DNA of 64,000 nt from Liquorilactobacillus capillatus DSM 19910 (GTDB lineage Bacteria; Bacillota; Bacilli; Lactobacillales; Lactobacillaceae). The notes below the pieces were generated by a model, which was given only the letters and a program-made list of their open reading frames with translations, ran no database searches and was not told where the DNA came from. Location: positions 52,577-116,576 of the forward strand of contig NZ_AZEF01000027.1 of the NCBI RefSeq assembly GCF_001434915.1. Reading direction: 5' to 3'. A program made the translations under genes and the position numbers. The number at the start of each line of letters is the position of its first letter. Positions within the stretch are counted from its first letter, which is position 1. Positions 1 to 8,358 of the stretch are shown in pieces.

Positions 1-2
1 AG

Positions 3-683
3 TTGCAAATAATCAGAGAAATTTTAACTCAAAAACCGCAATTATATTTTATGGAGGGAATAAAAAATATTTTCCTACCAGCTTTTAAAAAAATCGAATC
101 TTTATTACCACAGTTAGGAGCCCTAGATGGTGCTAACTTAGTTTATCTGACTTCGGGGTTAGCTGGCACAAACTTTAGTAATATGAAAAATCTCCCTGGT
201 GTTGTTTCACGAAAAGCAGCAAGAGGTGTCTTATATGACCTAGGTGTCTATCTTATAAGCGCCTCTCTAAGTTGGTTTGGAAAGCCTGTTCAAGTAAACT
301 ATACCGCTAAGTTAGTAGATCATCCTGATGGTGCTGACTATTTTGGACGTGGACGGTTAATCTACCCAACTTTTAACGTTGATTTCTTAGTTGGTAATAA
401 AACTTCTAGTCAAACCGTAAGTGAGATTTATGGAAGTGAAGCAACTTTGGTTTTAGACCGTCCAACCCATTTAGAAAAACTGACTCTTTTACGTAATGAC
501 CAAAAGGCTGTTACGATGAGTAGTCCAAAACTTACTAATACGATGATCCCTGAAGTAAAACATTTTGTTGAAATGGTTATGAAACAAAACCGCAAAGAAA
601 TGTGGCGTTTGTTTGAATTAACAACTACTTCAACCACTATTTTACAAACTATGCGGGACTCTGCTGGGATAGAATTTCAGTAA
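3..683 (+). CDS. Gfo/Idh/MocA-family oxidoreductase, C-terminal part (cut by window edge)
   Basis: The 226 visible residues match the C-terminal (GFO_IDH_MocA_C) half of NAD(P)-dependent sugar or polyol dehydrogenase-like proteins. Around residues 72-82 is a GVLYDLGVY-type helix, the usual glycine/aspartate substrate-side motif of the family, followed by the beta-sheet domain. The Rossmann GxGxxG half is absent because the gene begins left of the window, so the apparent TTG start at position 3 is not the real start. The substrate cannot be told. A factor-independent terminator follows about 70 bases downstream. A second, complete family member lies at 57759. Confidence 0.8.
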   Translation: MQIIREILTQKPQLYFMEGIKNIFLPAFKKIESLLPQLGALDGANLVYLTSGLAGTNFSNMKNLPGVVSRKAARGVLYDLGVYLISASLSWFGKPVQVNYTAKLVDHPDGADYFGRGRLIYPTFNVDFLVGNKTSSQTVSEIYGSEATLVLDRPTHLEKLTLLRNDQKAVTMSSPKLTNTMIPEVKHFVEMVMKQNRKEMWRLFELTTTSTTILQTMRDSAGIEFQ

Positions 684-753
684 TATCGATAGGTGTAGAA
701 GAGGGGATCCGTTAGAAAAAAGATAGTTTGAAATAAATTAAGGTATATAATAT

Positions 754-807
754 AAAAAAAGTCTTAAATATAGTTGCTTATTGCCAACTACATTTAAGAC
801 TTTTTTA
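754..807 (+). terminator. Intrinsic terminator after the oxidoreductase
   Basis: A stem of about 20 bp (AAAAAAGTCTTAAATATAGTTG pairing imperfectly with the copy ending at 800) is followed by TTTTTT. It also reads as a terminator on the minus strand because the left arm begins with an A-run, so it may serve the convergent ACT gene too. Confidence 0.85.
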
Positions 808-872
808 TTCTTACATTTATTATAAATAAAGATTTAACAATTCTAATTAATAAACTTCTTGGAATAAAGAGA

Positions 873-1241
873 TTAAGCGTTGATTACCTCATAGTTTTGT
901 TCTTTAAGTACTGCAACGGCTGCCGTTGCATCCGTTTCTTTCACTAAAATATAGTCAGTGTTATAGGTTGAAACCGCAAAAATACTGATACTGTGTTCAG
1001 CAAGCAAAGATGAGATCTTAGCTAGAATACCCACCAAACTAAAGTCTAGAACACCTTGTATCTGGAAAGCTTTCCAGCCATCTTCACAATTAATAGTTGT
1101 ATGCGGAACTCTGTCGGTAGGTGCTACAATTGAAATCTCATCATTAGTTAGACCGATAAACATTGGCTTAACTAACTTAATATCCTTGATACTAGTTACT
1201 TGAAAAACTGAAAAGTCATCTGGTAATAAAGCAATTTTCAT
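873..1241 (-). CDS. ACT-domain protein (tandem ACT, CASTOR-like)
   Basis: This 122-residue protein carries two short ACT-like halves. The second contains an LVGILAKISSLLAEHSISIFAVST stretch (about residues 66-90) typical of ACT_7 small-ligand-binding domains. Such proteins bind amino acids and have no known catalytic role on their own. I chose the ATG at 1241 over a longer frame reaching 1349 because AGGGAGG lies 6-12 bases upstream of it and the upstream residues look non-coding. It lies downstream of the drug exporter on the same strand, so cotranscription is possible. The function is unknown beyond ligand sensing. Confidence 0.75.
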   Translation of the reverse strand: MKIALLPDDFSVFQVTSIKDIKLVKPMFIGLTNDEISIVAPTDRVPHTTINCEDGWKAFQIQGVLDFSLVGILAKISSLLAEHSISIFAVSTYNTDYILVKETDATAAVAVLKEQNYEVINA

Positions 1242-1358
1242 ATCTATATTCCTCCCTAATAGGCTAAATGGCAACCTCAGAAAAGTCGCGACAAGTTTTT
1301 CTGTTTTTAATAGTTCTAGCTGTGTATCTATTAATACTAGCTTCGACAAAAATTAATA

Positions 1359-2741
1359 TCAATCCTTTTTGTAAAATATGTGTCTTTGAGGCATAGAGGA
1401 AAAAGCAATAGTTAAAGAAACTATTATAATAGCTAAAATAAGTGTTATCCCAAAGTTAATTCTAATACTACTAATTAAACCTCGTGGAAAGAGATTTAAA
1501 ATAGCTGCTCCAACTGCGGTCCCACTAGCAATCGCAACATTTTGAACCATTCTTTGTAATGATCCAATACTACCTTGAGATCTTTGGTTTCCCAACTGCA
1601 TAATAACAGCGATATTAGCCGGTTGAAAGAACCCACCACCAATACCATATACAAATAACAAGAAGGTAACTATTAAAGCTGACCAGTACTGATTGACAAA
1701 TAATAATCCTGCTAGGGAAAAAGTGATAATTATAAGACCAATCAGACTGAAAAACTGATTTTGATGGCCATTATTTAGTTTCCCTGAGATGCGTGAAAAA
1801 ATGACTAATCCTGCAGGAGCACCCAAAACGAGTAAGCCTGTTAAACCGACATTAAAGCCAAGAACTTTTTCGAATATGAAAGGCGGAAGTAGAAAAATCA
1901 TCGCTGAAGCAAAGCCAAAAATAATGGTTTGCCCCAAGTATAGCCAGCTATGTAGATCATTCTGTAAACTCCCAAAATCAATTAATGGTGCATCCTGCTT
2001 AGTCTCTACTGAATATAATAACCAGCCAAGAAGTAAACTAATTATAAATAAGCTAAAGCTCCATATAAAATACACATAATTACTAAGCAGTGAAAAACCT
2101 GTTAAAAGGGAAATAATCAACAACGCACTAGTAATGCTGCCAAATAAATCAAACTTAACTTTCTTAGTCTTTTCAGAAGAGGTTCTAATTAACTGCCGGT
2201 TACAAATTAAACCGATAACGATGAAGGGTAGATTAATCCAAAAAAGAAACCTCCATAAGTTAAGTGCTAAGAAAAAGCCACCCACTGACGGTCCTAATAC
2301 AGGTCCTAGGCCAATCATAATCCCTAAAACTCCCAGTGCATTAGAAATATGTTTTGCATCAATCAACGTTGTGATTAAGGCAGCTGAAGTTGCCTGCAGT
2401 GCGGCTGCCCCAATTCCTTGCAGTACTCTAAAAATAATTAAAGCGATAATATTAGAAGACATACCGCATAAAACTGATCCTATTCCAAAAAGAACTAACC
2501 CCCAGTAGGAGACCTTGAGTTTTCCAAAACGGTCACTAGCATAGCCAAAGGGGAGAATAAAAATAGCTAAGCTCATTGTATAACTAATGGCACTCAACGC
2601 TGCAATACTAGTTGTCGTGGCAAATTCTTTTTGTAAAAAGGGGAGTGCCACGTTGATAATTCCTGTGTCTAAGGTTGATAATAACATGCCTATTCCTGCA
2701 AGGACTATTACCAGTGTATTTTTTGTTATCTTCTTATTCAT
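1359..2741 (-). CDS. DHA2-type MFS multidrug exporter (EmrB/QacA family)
   Basis: The protein has 460 residues and about 14 predicted membrane segments, the size and topology of drug:H+ antiporters of the DHA2 family. Diagnostic motifs visible are the LDTGIINVALP helix-1 motif (about residues 23-34), motif A as GYASDRFGKLK near residue 66, and the antiporter motif C as GLGPVLGPSVGGF. It is divergent from an ArsR-type regulator at 2838, the common exporter/regulator arrangement. The substrate is likely a toxic compound but cannot be named. Confidence 0.88.
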   Translation of the reverse strand: MNKKITKNTLVIVLAGIGMLLSTLDTGIINVALPFLQKEFATTTSIAALSAISYTMSLAIFILPFGYASDRFGKLKVSYWGLVLFGIGSVLCGMSSNIIALIIFRVLQGIGAAALQATSAALITTLIDAKHISNALGVLGIMIGLGPVLGPSVGGFFLALNLWRFLFWINLPFIVIGLICNRQLIRTSSEKTKKVKFDLFGSITSALLIISLLTGFSLLSNYVYFIWSFSLFIISLLLGWLLYSVETKQDAPLIDFGSLQNDLHSWLYLGQTIIFGFASAMIFLLPPFIFEKVLGFNVGLTGLLVLGAPAGLVIFSRISGKLNNGHQNQFFSLIGLIIITFSLAGLLFVNQYWSALIVTFLLFVYGIGGGFFQPANIAVIMQLGNQRSQGSIGSLQRMVQNVAIASGTAVGAAILNLFPRGLISSIRINFGITLILAIIIVSLTIAFSSMPQRHIFYKKD

Positions 2742-2783
2742 TCTACTTTCTCCTTCGCTCTTAAGTAATTCAATGATAGAATG

Positions 2784-2822
2784 AATCCAGAACTAATTCC
2801 AACGATTCCAGAATTTTGAAAT
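2784..2822. promoter_or_regulatory. Possible ArsR operator in the divergent gap
   Basis: The 96-base gap between the exporter and the ArsR gene holds two direct copies of TCCAGAA 24 bases apart (GAATCCAGAAC and GATTCCAGAAT). Direct repeats in a divergent regulator/exporter gap suggest regulator binding. No footprint knowledge supports it. Confidence 0.35.
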
Positions 2823-2837
2823 TGAAAGGTAAATCAA

Positions 2838-3950
2838 ATGACAATCAATATTAAGTTCAGTCCTTATGCTTTACAGAATAACGAAACATTAATGCAACGT
2901 GTTCAATTTGTTTATTCACCGTTAAATGAACTCTTTCGAAGTTTACACGTCTTATTGAACCCACGACACCATGGAATGCATATCGCATGGGCTTTGGATG
3001 CTCAACAGCGTCTATCGGACAAACTTTTAAACGATTTACAGTATTTTTCGTTACTTTACGAATTAGGAGTCCCGCCCATTTTACTTAATAATTTTGAGAG
3101 TTTAGCTCCTAACTTGGATCGTGAGATCGAACAGCTAAAGACTTATTTATCTACAATAGATCCCCAAGCTTTTTTAAATAGTTTGAAGAAAGTAGTAGCT
3201 GAGCGGAAAAGTAATTTTATTCCTACACTGGGAAAAAGTCTTGAGTGGCAAGATTTTCAACCAAGTCATACTCCCAGTTTACTTAAAGACTTAGCTGCTG
3301 ATCCTCCCGCCGTTTATCAACGTCTGATTACTTTTATTCAAGAGTATCGGCAGCAGGTTTTTGATTGGACGTGGAATTCTAAGGGGTTAAAACAATTATT
3401 GTTAAATGAGATTGAACGGCAATCACTTTACCTGAAACGATATGGTTTTATAAAACTAATTAATAATTTACAAGTCGACCGGATATCTTGGCGTGAAAAA
3501 GAGTTGGTTATTGTAAAACCCTTTACGCAGAAGATTGAATTAACCAGTCAAGAAACAATCATCCTGCTGCCTAGTTGCTTTACGTGGCCGCACTTGTTTG
3601 TTGATCGATTCAAACATGGCATTGTTTTAAACTATAATGCTTCAAGTAAGCAGCAATTAACTCTGGGACCCAGCTATCTTGCCGATGTCTTTAACGCTTT
3701 GAGCGATGTTGTGAGATTGAAAATAATCAAATTACTGGCTGACCAGCCTAGTACAACGCAAGCTTTAGGACAGATCCTGACAATGAGTAACTCAACTGTT
3801 TCACATCATCTTAAACTGCTTAAAACTGCTGGTATCGTTACAACTAAAAAGGAGGGGAAATTTGTCTTATATGAACCAGCTAAAATGCTTACCAAACTGA
3901 TTCCTGATTTCTATACCCTAATAAAAGATAATAAAAATTGGCTAAAATAA
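2838..3950 (+). CDS. ArsR-family transcriptional regulator with long N-terminal domain
   Basis: The 370-residue protein has a C-terminal winged helix (about residues 279-350). It reads as an ArsR/SmtB HTH: FNALSDVVRLKIIKLLADQ, then the recognition helix around SNSTVSHHLKLLKTAGIV. The N-terminal 270 residues resemble the DUF5937-type extension seen in large ArsR proteins of Firmicutes. It contains no CxC metal site, so metal sensing is not indicated. It is divergent from the DHA2 exporter at 1359 and probably controls it. A fossil of a close paralogue of its HTH lies at 6578. Confidence 0.85.
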   Translation: MTINIKFSPYALQNNETLMQRVQFVYSPLNELFRSLHVLLNPRHHGMHIAWALDAQQRLSDKLLNDLQYFSLLYELGVPPILLNNFESLAPNLDREIEQLKTYLSTIDPQAFLNSLKKVVAERKSNFIPTLGKSLEWQDFQPSHTPSLLKDLAADPPAVYQRLITFIQEYRQQVFDWTWNSKGLKQLLLNEIERQSLYLKRYGFIKLINNLQVDRISWREKELVIVKPFTQKIELTSQETIILLPSCFTWPHLFVDRFKHGIVLNYNASSKQQLTLGPSYLADVFNALSDVVRLKIIKLLADQPSTTQALGQILTMSNSTVSHHLKLLKTAGIVTTKKEGKFVLYEPAKMLTKLIPDFYTLIKDNKNWLK

Positions 3951-4013
3951 CCTAAATCTGTGTTTTAAAAAATTAACTTTTTTACTAAACTAAATGAATT
4001 GAGGAACTTTAAG

Positions 4014-4118
4014 ATGCATCTCAACACTTTGAAATATTTTGTTGATGTAGTTGAACTTAAAAGTTTCCCCGAATTTAACATTGAAGTACACCACCTAAAA
4101 GACTATACCAAAAGGCCA
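4014..4118 (+). pseudogene. LysR-family regulator, N-terminal remnant
   Basis: A GAGGA ribosome site precedes an ATG whose first residues, MHLNTLKYFVDVVELKSF, match the start of a LysR HTH. The HTH core (the usual SQPAxS helix) is missing, and the frame runs into unrelated residues and stops after 34 codons at TGA 4116. The break coincides with the IS30-like remnant that follows, so a transposition event probably destroyed the gene. Confidence 0.6.
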
Positions 4119-4336
4119 TGAAGACCTATTCTTAAATCACCACAAAATAAGAAAGAGATGTCTTCATGACCCATAATCGGAATACCATTACTTATCACTA
4201 TCAACAACTTCAATCTTACGAACGCGGTTTTATTATGATTCGACAATCTGACGGTTAGTACTGTCGTCAGACCGTACCAGAAACAAAGCGCTATATTCGG
4301 CTCACATTTAGTGCCGCCAACACACCTGCAGAAATA
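4118..4336 (+). pseudogene. IS30-family transposase, degenerate N-terminal fragment
   Basis: From the ATG at 4166 the frame reads MTHNRNTITYHYQQLQSYERG, the characteristic N-terminus of IS30 transposases (Y-x-x-L-x-x-x-ERG). It then drifts to YCRQTV, recalling the SxRQxA segment, after a TAG stop at 4256. A 9-bp inverted repeat, CATGAAGAC / GTCTTCATG, lies at 4118-4126 and 4160-4168. No DDE residues remain, so the element is dead. Confidence 0.55.
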
Positions 4337-4440
4337 CATTCGAGAACAAGAAGCAGAAGATCAGCTCAATGATAGCATCAGTAAACGAGAATATATTGAT
4401 CCATTTAAAAAGTCAAAACGAGATTAAAATAATGCGGTAG
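4337..4440 (+). other. Tail of an unidentified lost ORF
   Basis: An open stretch reads EQEAEDQLNDSISKREYIDPF and then KKSKRD before a TAA near 4425. It looks like the charged C-terminus of some protein whose start is gone. I do not recognise the family. Confidence 0.3.
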
Positions 4441-4460
4441 CGGTTGGTAGTGTTTTGTTT

Positions 4461-4485
4461 GGCCCCTTTAAGGGGCTTTTTGTGT
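4461..4485 (+). terminator. Terminator left over from a lost gene
   Basis: GCCCCTTTAAGGGGC is a perfect 7-bp stem followed by TTTTTGTGTT. There is no intact plus-strand gene upstream, so it probably served the ORF whose tail is at 4337-4440. Confidence 0.65.
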
Positions 4486-4507
4486 TGGGGCAAGCCCTTA
4501 TAGGGCT

Positions 4508-4536
4508 AAAAAAAAGCCACCAGTTATGCTGGTGGA
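4508..4536 (-). terminator. bioY terminator
   Basis: On the minus strand CCACCAG / CTGGTGG form a 7-bp stem followed by CTTTTTTTT, about 80 bases past the bioY stop. Confidence 0.85.
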
Positions 4537-4618
4537 TGATTACTATTTTATTATCAGGACTTATAAATAAACAGATAATTTCAACTGCTAGCTGTTATTC
4601 AGGACATAAAAATTAACA

Positions 4619-5161
4619 TCAAATATTGCTCTTAAAAGCTGTATTAGCCCTTAACTTTTCGAAAATAAACAGTGCTGCGATAGACTTGATCGTATCCCCA
4701 GGAATAAATACTAAAACAGAAAGAAAAGCTTTTGGTAGGGGCATTTCTCCCAGAAATGCCAGACCAAGCGCTCCGCAAATATTAACGAAGACAACACCGA
4801 CGATCCAAATGATGATAAAATCAACAAACATTTTCTTATTTGAGAACATTTTTAGAGCCTGTCCCATAATTAAAGGACAAAGTAAGAAACTAAGCAAGTA
4901 GCCGCCAGAAGGGCCAATAAAAACGGCAATACCCCCACGACCGCCCGTAAGGAAAGGACATCCTAAAGCAACCAAAATAAGCAGCATAAGAACCGCTAAA
5001 GTCCCTCTTTTTGAACCTAACAGAGCTCCTGCAAGCATAACACCTAAGTTCTGCAAAACAATAGGGACTGGGATAAAGCCTAATGGAATACCAGGAATCA
5101 ACCCTAAAATAATCAAAATAGCTGTCATTAAAGCGACCTGTGTTATTGTTCTTATCTTCAT
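4619..5161 (-). CDS. bioY: Biotin transporter BioY (ECF S component)
   Basis: The 180-residue protein has six hydrophobic helices. It shows the family-defining segments GFIPVPIVLQNLGVMLAGALLG (about residues 28-50) and GPSGGYLLSF (about residues 84-93). BioY binds biotin in the membrane and works with the shared ECF ATPases and transmembrane protein, which are not in this window. It is transcribed away from bioB across a gap with two BirA-type operators, so biotin repression of both genes is expected. Confidence 0.95.
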   Translation of the reverse strand: MKIRTITQVALMTAILIILGLIPGIPLGFIPVPIVLQNLGVMLAGALLGSKRGTLAVLMLLILVALGCPFLTGGRGGIAVFIGPSGGYLLSFLLCPLIMGQALKMFSNKKMFVDFIIIWIVGVVFVNICGALGLAFLGEMPLPKAFLSVLVFIPGDTIKSIAALFIFEKLRANTAFKSNI

Positions 5162-5204
5162 AACAAACCTCCTAATTGAAATAAATACGCATTAAAGAAT
5201 ACAG

Positions 5205-5240
5205 CTTTGTTAACCATTTTGTCAAATTAAGTTAACAAAG
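5205..5240. promoter_or_regulatory. BirA operator 1 (perfect)
   Basis: CTTTGTTAAC at 5205-5214 and GTTAACAAAG at 5231-5240 are perfect inverted 10-mers separated by 16 bases. This matches the known Firmicutes BirA box (TTGTTAACC-N14-GGTTAACAA). It is proximal to bioY. Confidence 0.9.
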
Positions 5241-5275
5241 CCTTGTTTTTCTTTTTAATCTATGCAATTATTTTA

Positions 5276-5308
5276 TTGTTAACCATTAGTGAACAGTAAG
5301 ATAACTAA
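5276..5308. promoter_or_regulatory. BirA operator 2 (one mismatch in core)
   Basis: TTGTTAAC at 5276-5283 and GATAACTAA at 5300-5308 repeat the same half-sites with the identical 16-base spacing between the hexamers; one core base differs. It abuts the bioB ribosome site. Confidence 0.75.
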
Positions 5309-5323
5309 AGGGAGTTGGATTAA

Positions 5324-6295
5324 TTGGATTATATGAATTTGGCACAAGAGATATTAGCTGGAAATAGAAAAATAACTAAAGGAGAAGTACTTAACATTCT
5401 CCACAGTGAAGAAGATTGGTGGTCGATTTTTGCCGCAGCTATGTATTTAAAGAACCAAGTAACACAAAATTCTTTAAGATTGAATGTTTTGTTGAGTGCA
5501 AAACAAGGCATTTGTAACGAAGACTGCGGTTATTGTGCTCAATCAAGACGGAGCACAGAAGATATTGAAAAATATGGCTTAGTCCCCAATGCTGTAATTT
5601 TAAGAAAAGCCGTTCTGGCTAAAAAAAACCATGCGAGTGTTTTTTGTATTGCACTTAGTGGAACTAAACCTTCTAAAAAAGAGGTGGATCAGTTGTGTGA
5701 GATCATACCTACGATCAAAAAACGACTTGGTCTTGAGATTTGTCTTTCTGCTGGTTTTGTTGATAATGATCAGTTAGAGAAACTTAAGCGTGCAGGGATA
5801 AATAGAATAAACCATAATTTGAATACTCCTAGAGAAAACTACCGTAAAATAGCAACTACACATAATTACGATGATCGTTGTGAAACACTAAAAAGAGTTA
5901 ACGCTCATCAAATCGATGTATGTTCCGGTTTTATCTGTGGGATGGGTGAGACAGATAGTGAATTAGTTGAACTTGCTTTTGATTTAAAAGATAGAAAGCC
6001 CTTTTCCATCCCTGTTAATTTTTTACTTGCAATCGAAGGCACTCCTTTAGCAGGTAAAAATGAGCTGACACCACTTAAATGCCTTAAGATAATGACTATG
6101 ATGCGGTTCATCTTCCCACGTAAGGAACTGAGACTAAGTGCAGGACGAGAGAAACATTTTGGTGATCTGCAACCAATGGCACTCTTACTTGTAAATTCAA
6201 CATTTTTAGGTGATTATCTGACTGAAGAGGGGGAAAATAAAAATGTTGATTTAGATCTTTTAGAAAATCTAGCTTTGAAAATCGAAAACAGCTAA
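5324..6295 (+). CDS. bioB: Biotin synthase (radical SAM)
   Basis: This 323-residue protein inserts sulfur into dethiobiotin. It shows the radical-SAM cluster motif CNEDCGYC (Cys64, Cys68, Cys71) and the conserved RLSAGRE segment near residue 270 that holds the arginine ligand of the auxiliary [2Fe-2S] cluster. I take the TTG at 5324 as the start because AAAGGGAG sits about 10 bases upstream; an ATG follows at 5333. No other biotin-ring genes are nearby, suggesting salvage of dethiobiotin. Repression by BirA is predicted from the two boxes in the shared gap with bioY. Confidence 0.93.
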   Translation: MDYMNLAQEILAGNRKITKGEVLNILHSEEDWWSIFAAAMYLKNQVTQNSLRLNVLLSAKQGICNEDCGYCAQSRRSTEDIEKYGLVPNAVILRKAVLAKKNHASVFCIALSGTKPSKKEVDQLCEIIPTIKKRLGLEICLSAGFVDNDQLEKLKRAGINRINHNLNTPRENYRKIATTHNYDDRCETLKRVNAHQIDVCSGFICGMGETDSELVELAFDLKDRKPFSIPVNFLLAIEGTPLAGKNELTPLKCLKIMTMMRFIFPRKELRLSAGREKHFGDLQPMALLLVNSTFLGDYLTEEGENKNVDLDLLENLALKIENS

Positions 6296-6577
6296 TTTAT
6301 CTGATCTTCGAAATATCTGTAAGGGGAAAGTATGCTGATAAAAGCCAGTAAAGTTAGGCAGGGTAAGTGAGTAACCAAGATGTTTTTTCAGTATATGATT
6401 CTTAAAGTGAAAGGGCGTAAAAAATATTACTTTAGCTTATAGTCCACTGATTAATTCTCATTTTTTCTTTGAAACATAACATGTCTTTTCTTCAGCTAAC
6501 CGACCATGATTAAAAAATCATGGTCAAACAAAACAGTATGTATCGTGAAATAATATGAGTACATTAGTGATAATAAA

Positions 6578-6658
6578 GCTAACGTTTTCAATGTGCTAAG
6601 TGACGTTGTTAGATTAGAAATCATCAAACTACTTTCTGAGCAGCCATGTACGACATGA
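6578..6658 (+). pseudogene. Fossil of an ArsR-type HTH
   Basis: The frame starting at 6578 reads ANVFNVLSDVVRLEIIKLLS then EQPCTT before TGA at 6656. It matches, almost residue for residue, the HTH start of the intact regulator at 2838 (ADVFNALSDVVRLKIIKLLA). Nothing coherent survives on either side beyond about ten residues. Confidence 0.65.
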
Positions 6659-6982
6659 ATAATGACAAAAATGCACACAAACTTTAAGTTTTTGTTATCG
6701 TTTTTAGTAACAGTTATCCTAAATTACACAAAGGCCCAATAATTTTCGTCATACATCATAAAAAATTGAGTTATAATAGCGTATGTTGACTTGCAATCAA
6801 ACCGTATAGCCGGTGTATACACTTTCAAAACTATCTTTAAAAAAGGTTTTTAGCGCCGTTAAAGAATTATGATTATCAATCATTATTTTAAAGTTCTTAA
6901 GGCAATGTGCTTAAGTTGCACTGCTGCTTTTACTCACAAAAACATTGATCCAGCATAATGAATCTCTCTAATATATACTTAG

Positions 6983-7018
6983 AACAACTCAAAATCTGCA
7001 AAAAGAGTTGTTTTTTAT
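6983..7018 (+). terminator. Orphan terminator
   Basis: AACAACTC (6983-6990) and GAGTTGTT (7005-7012) with a 14-base loop are followed by a T-rich run. There is no intact gene upstream, so it may mark the end of the decayed ArsR paralogue. Confidence 0.65.
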
Positions 7019-7180
7019 TTTAAAAATTTTAGAAATTTAAATCTTTCACAAATCAGATAATTGTAATTAAGTTAGATATCGCTATAATGAAAGCGTATTG
7101 ATGTTTAGAGGGGAATTCCGTAGAAACTCTTCAGTCATAAATATTAAGTTGCCATGTCGCGTAGTAAAGGGGGAATAATA

Positions 7181-7591
7181 ATGAAAAAAATGATATTCGT
7201 AAATTTACCTGTAACTGATTTACAACGCTCAATAAATTTTTACGAAGCTCTCGGATTTAAGAAGAACTCTGATTTTTCTAACGAAACTAGTGCAGGAATG
7301 ATGTGGAGCAACAATATTTGGATAATGTTATTGACACACGAATTTTATAGCAGTTTCTTAAAAAAACAAACACTTGCCAACACTCAGAAAACTAGTGGTT
7401 CAATAACTGCTTTTAGTTTGGAAAGTATCGATGCTGTCAAAGCTTTTGCTGAGACTGCTAAAAAGCATGGCGGTGATTTTTATCACGTTGACTTAGATAT
7501 TCCTGAAGAGCAAATGTATGAGCTGGAGGTTAAAGACCCAGATGGTAATCTCTTATCGGTCGTTTGGATGAACATGCCAGATACTATCTAA
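7181..7591 (+). CDS. VOC-superfamily (glyoxalase-like) protein
   Basis: The 136-residue protein starts with the beta-strand FVNLPVTDLQRSINFYEALGF and ends with DPDGNLLSVVW, the paired elements of a VOC/glyoxalase fold. The arrangement resembles small metal-binding VOC proteins annotated as extradiol dioxygenase-like or resistance proteins; the substrate is unknown. The ATG at 7181 is preferred over one at 7154 because GGGGGA lies seven bases before it. Confidence 0.8.
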   Translation: MKKMIFVNLPVTDLQRSINFYEALGFKKNSDFSNETSAGMMWSNNIWIMLLTHEFYSSFLKKQTLANTQKTSGSITAFSLESIDAVKAFAETAKKHGGDFYHVDLDIPEEQMYELEVKDPDGNLLSVVWMNMPDTI

Positions 7592-7630
7592 GATTTTCTA
7601 TTGCCTATTCATTATAAGAATAAAAATTAA

Positions 7631-7709
7631 GCGTTCTTACTTAGAGTACCTAGACTTCTCGGATAATAATTTACTCCGTTTAGGCTCTCGCAGTTAGAAC
7701 GCTTTTTTT
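7631..7709. terminator. Long-looped bidirectional terminator
   Basis: GCGTTCT (7631-7637) pairs with AGAACGC (7696-7702) around a structured interior, followed by TTTTTTT. It lies between convergent VOC and TetR genes. Confidence 0.55.
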
Positions 7710-7718
7710 GCATATTTT

Positions 7719-8357
7719 TTATTTCCACCCAGCTAATAATGCATTGATCCCCATTAAAAACTGTTGTTTCTTAGTGAACTGATCTTCTTGCAGCGTTTTT
7801 AATAATTCACCCCAAAGGACAGATTTAGCCTGTAGTTCCTCCATTAAAGTTGGGTTAATTTGTCCACCATGTTCAGGTTCAACAGCTTCTGCCCAAACAA
7901 AACCTAGCGTATACACGGTCAATGAATTGATTAAAAAAACAGTTGTAGGTTGTATTTCCATACCGGCTGCCTTTAACTTACGCAAAATATCTTCAATCAA
8001 CATGAATTCCGTTCTGGTTACCATAGGGTGAGTGGAAACTAAGGGTAAAATTTTAGGGTGCTCCAACAGATTTTTACGTAATCCGGACATTATTAATATT
8101 ATTTGTCCTTGCCAGTTATCATGTTGGCTATCTGTTTTAAAAACCAAAGCTTTCTCCCAAATCCACTCAACTAAACCATCAAAAAGCGCTCCTTGATTTG
8201 AGAAATAACGATAAACTGCCATTGGTGAAACGTTCATTTGCTGGCCCAGTTTACGCATTGTAAATTTTTGAAGACCAACTTTATCAATTAATTTAAGTGT
8301 TGCTTGTAGAATATATTTTCGACTTAAAGTTTCTTTTGTCGGTTTTAGTGGTTCCAT
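7719..8357 (-). CDS. TetR-family repressor of the adjacent ABC exporter
   Basis: The 212-residue protein has an N-terminal HTH (about residues 9-55, with the FTMRKLGQQMNVSPMAVYRYF recognition segment). Its C-terminal domain resembles the tetracycline-repressor C-terminal class, with a WAEAVEPEHG-like loop. It is the last gene of an operon with the permease at 8359 and ATPase at 9122. Its ATG lies just past the permease TAG, preceded by GAAGGA. The tandem TTTAC/GTAAA dyads at 10058-10088 are its likely operator. Confidence 0.85.
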   Translation of the reverse strand: MEPLKPTKETLSRKYILQATLKLIDKVGLQKFTMRKLGQQMNVSPMAVYRYFSNQGALFDGLVEWIWEKALVFKTDSQHDNWQGQIILIMSGLRKNLLEHPKILPLVSTHPMVTRTEFMLIEDILRKLKAAGMEIQPTTVFLINSLTVYTLGFVWAEAVEPEHGGQINPTLMEELQAKSVLWGELLKTLQEDQFTKKQQFLMGINALLAGWK

Positions 8358-8358
8358 G

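Larger units (their letters stand above)
6296..7153. other. Gene-poor gap with an ArsR fossil and hairpins
   Basis: This stretch of about 860 bases holds no complete gene. It contains a perfect hairpin at 6502-6525 (GACCATGATT / AATCATGGTC), the ArsR HTH fossil at 6578-6658, a terminator at 6983-7018, and a promoter-like TTGTAA-16-TATAAT at about 7061-7088 for the VOC gene. Confidence 0.6.

Noticed and set aside
1789-2508. Plus-strand frames within the DHA2 exporter
   Set aside because: They are shadows of the exporter reading frame with no start signals.
4103-4339. 78-codon minus-strand frame
   Set aside because: It runs antisense over the IS30-like fossil, where the plus strand gives a recognisable transposase start.
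4626-4901. Plus-strand frame opposite bioY
   Set aside because: Hydrophobic reading and motifs on the minus strand are clear for BioY; the plus strand has no support.
6496-6678. 60-codon minus-strand frame over the ArsR fossil
   Set aside because: The plus strand there carries the recognisable HTH; the minus frame has no ribosome site.
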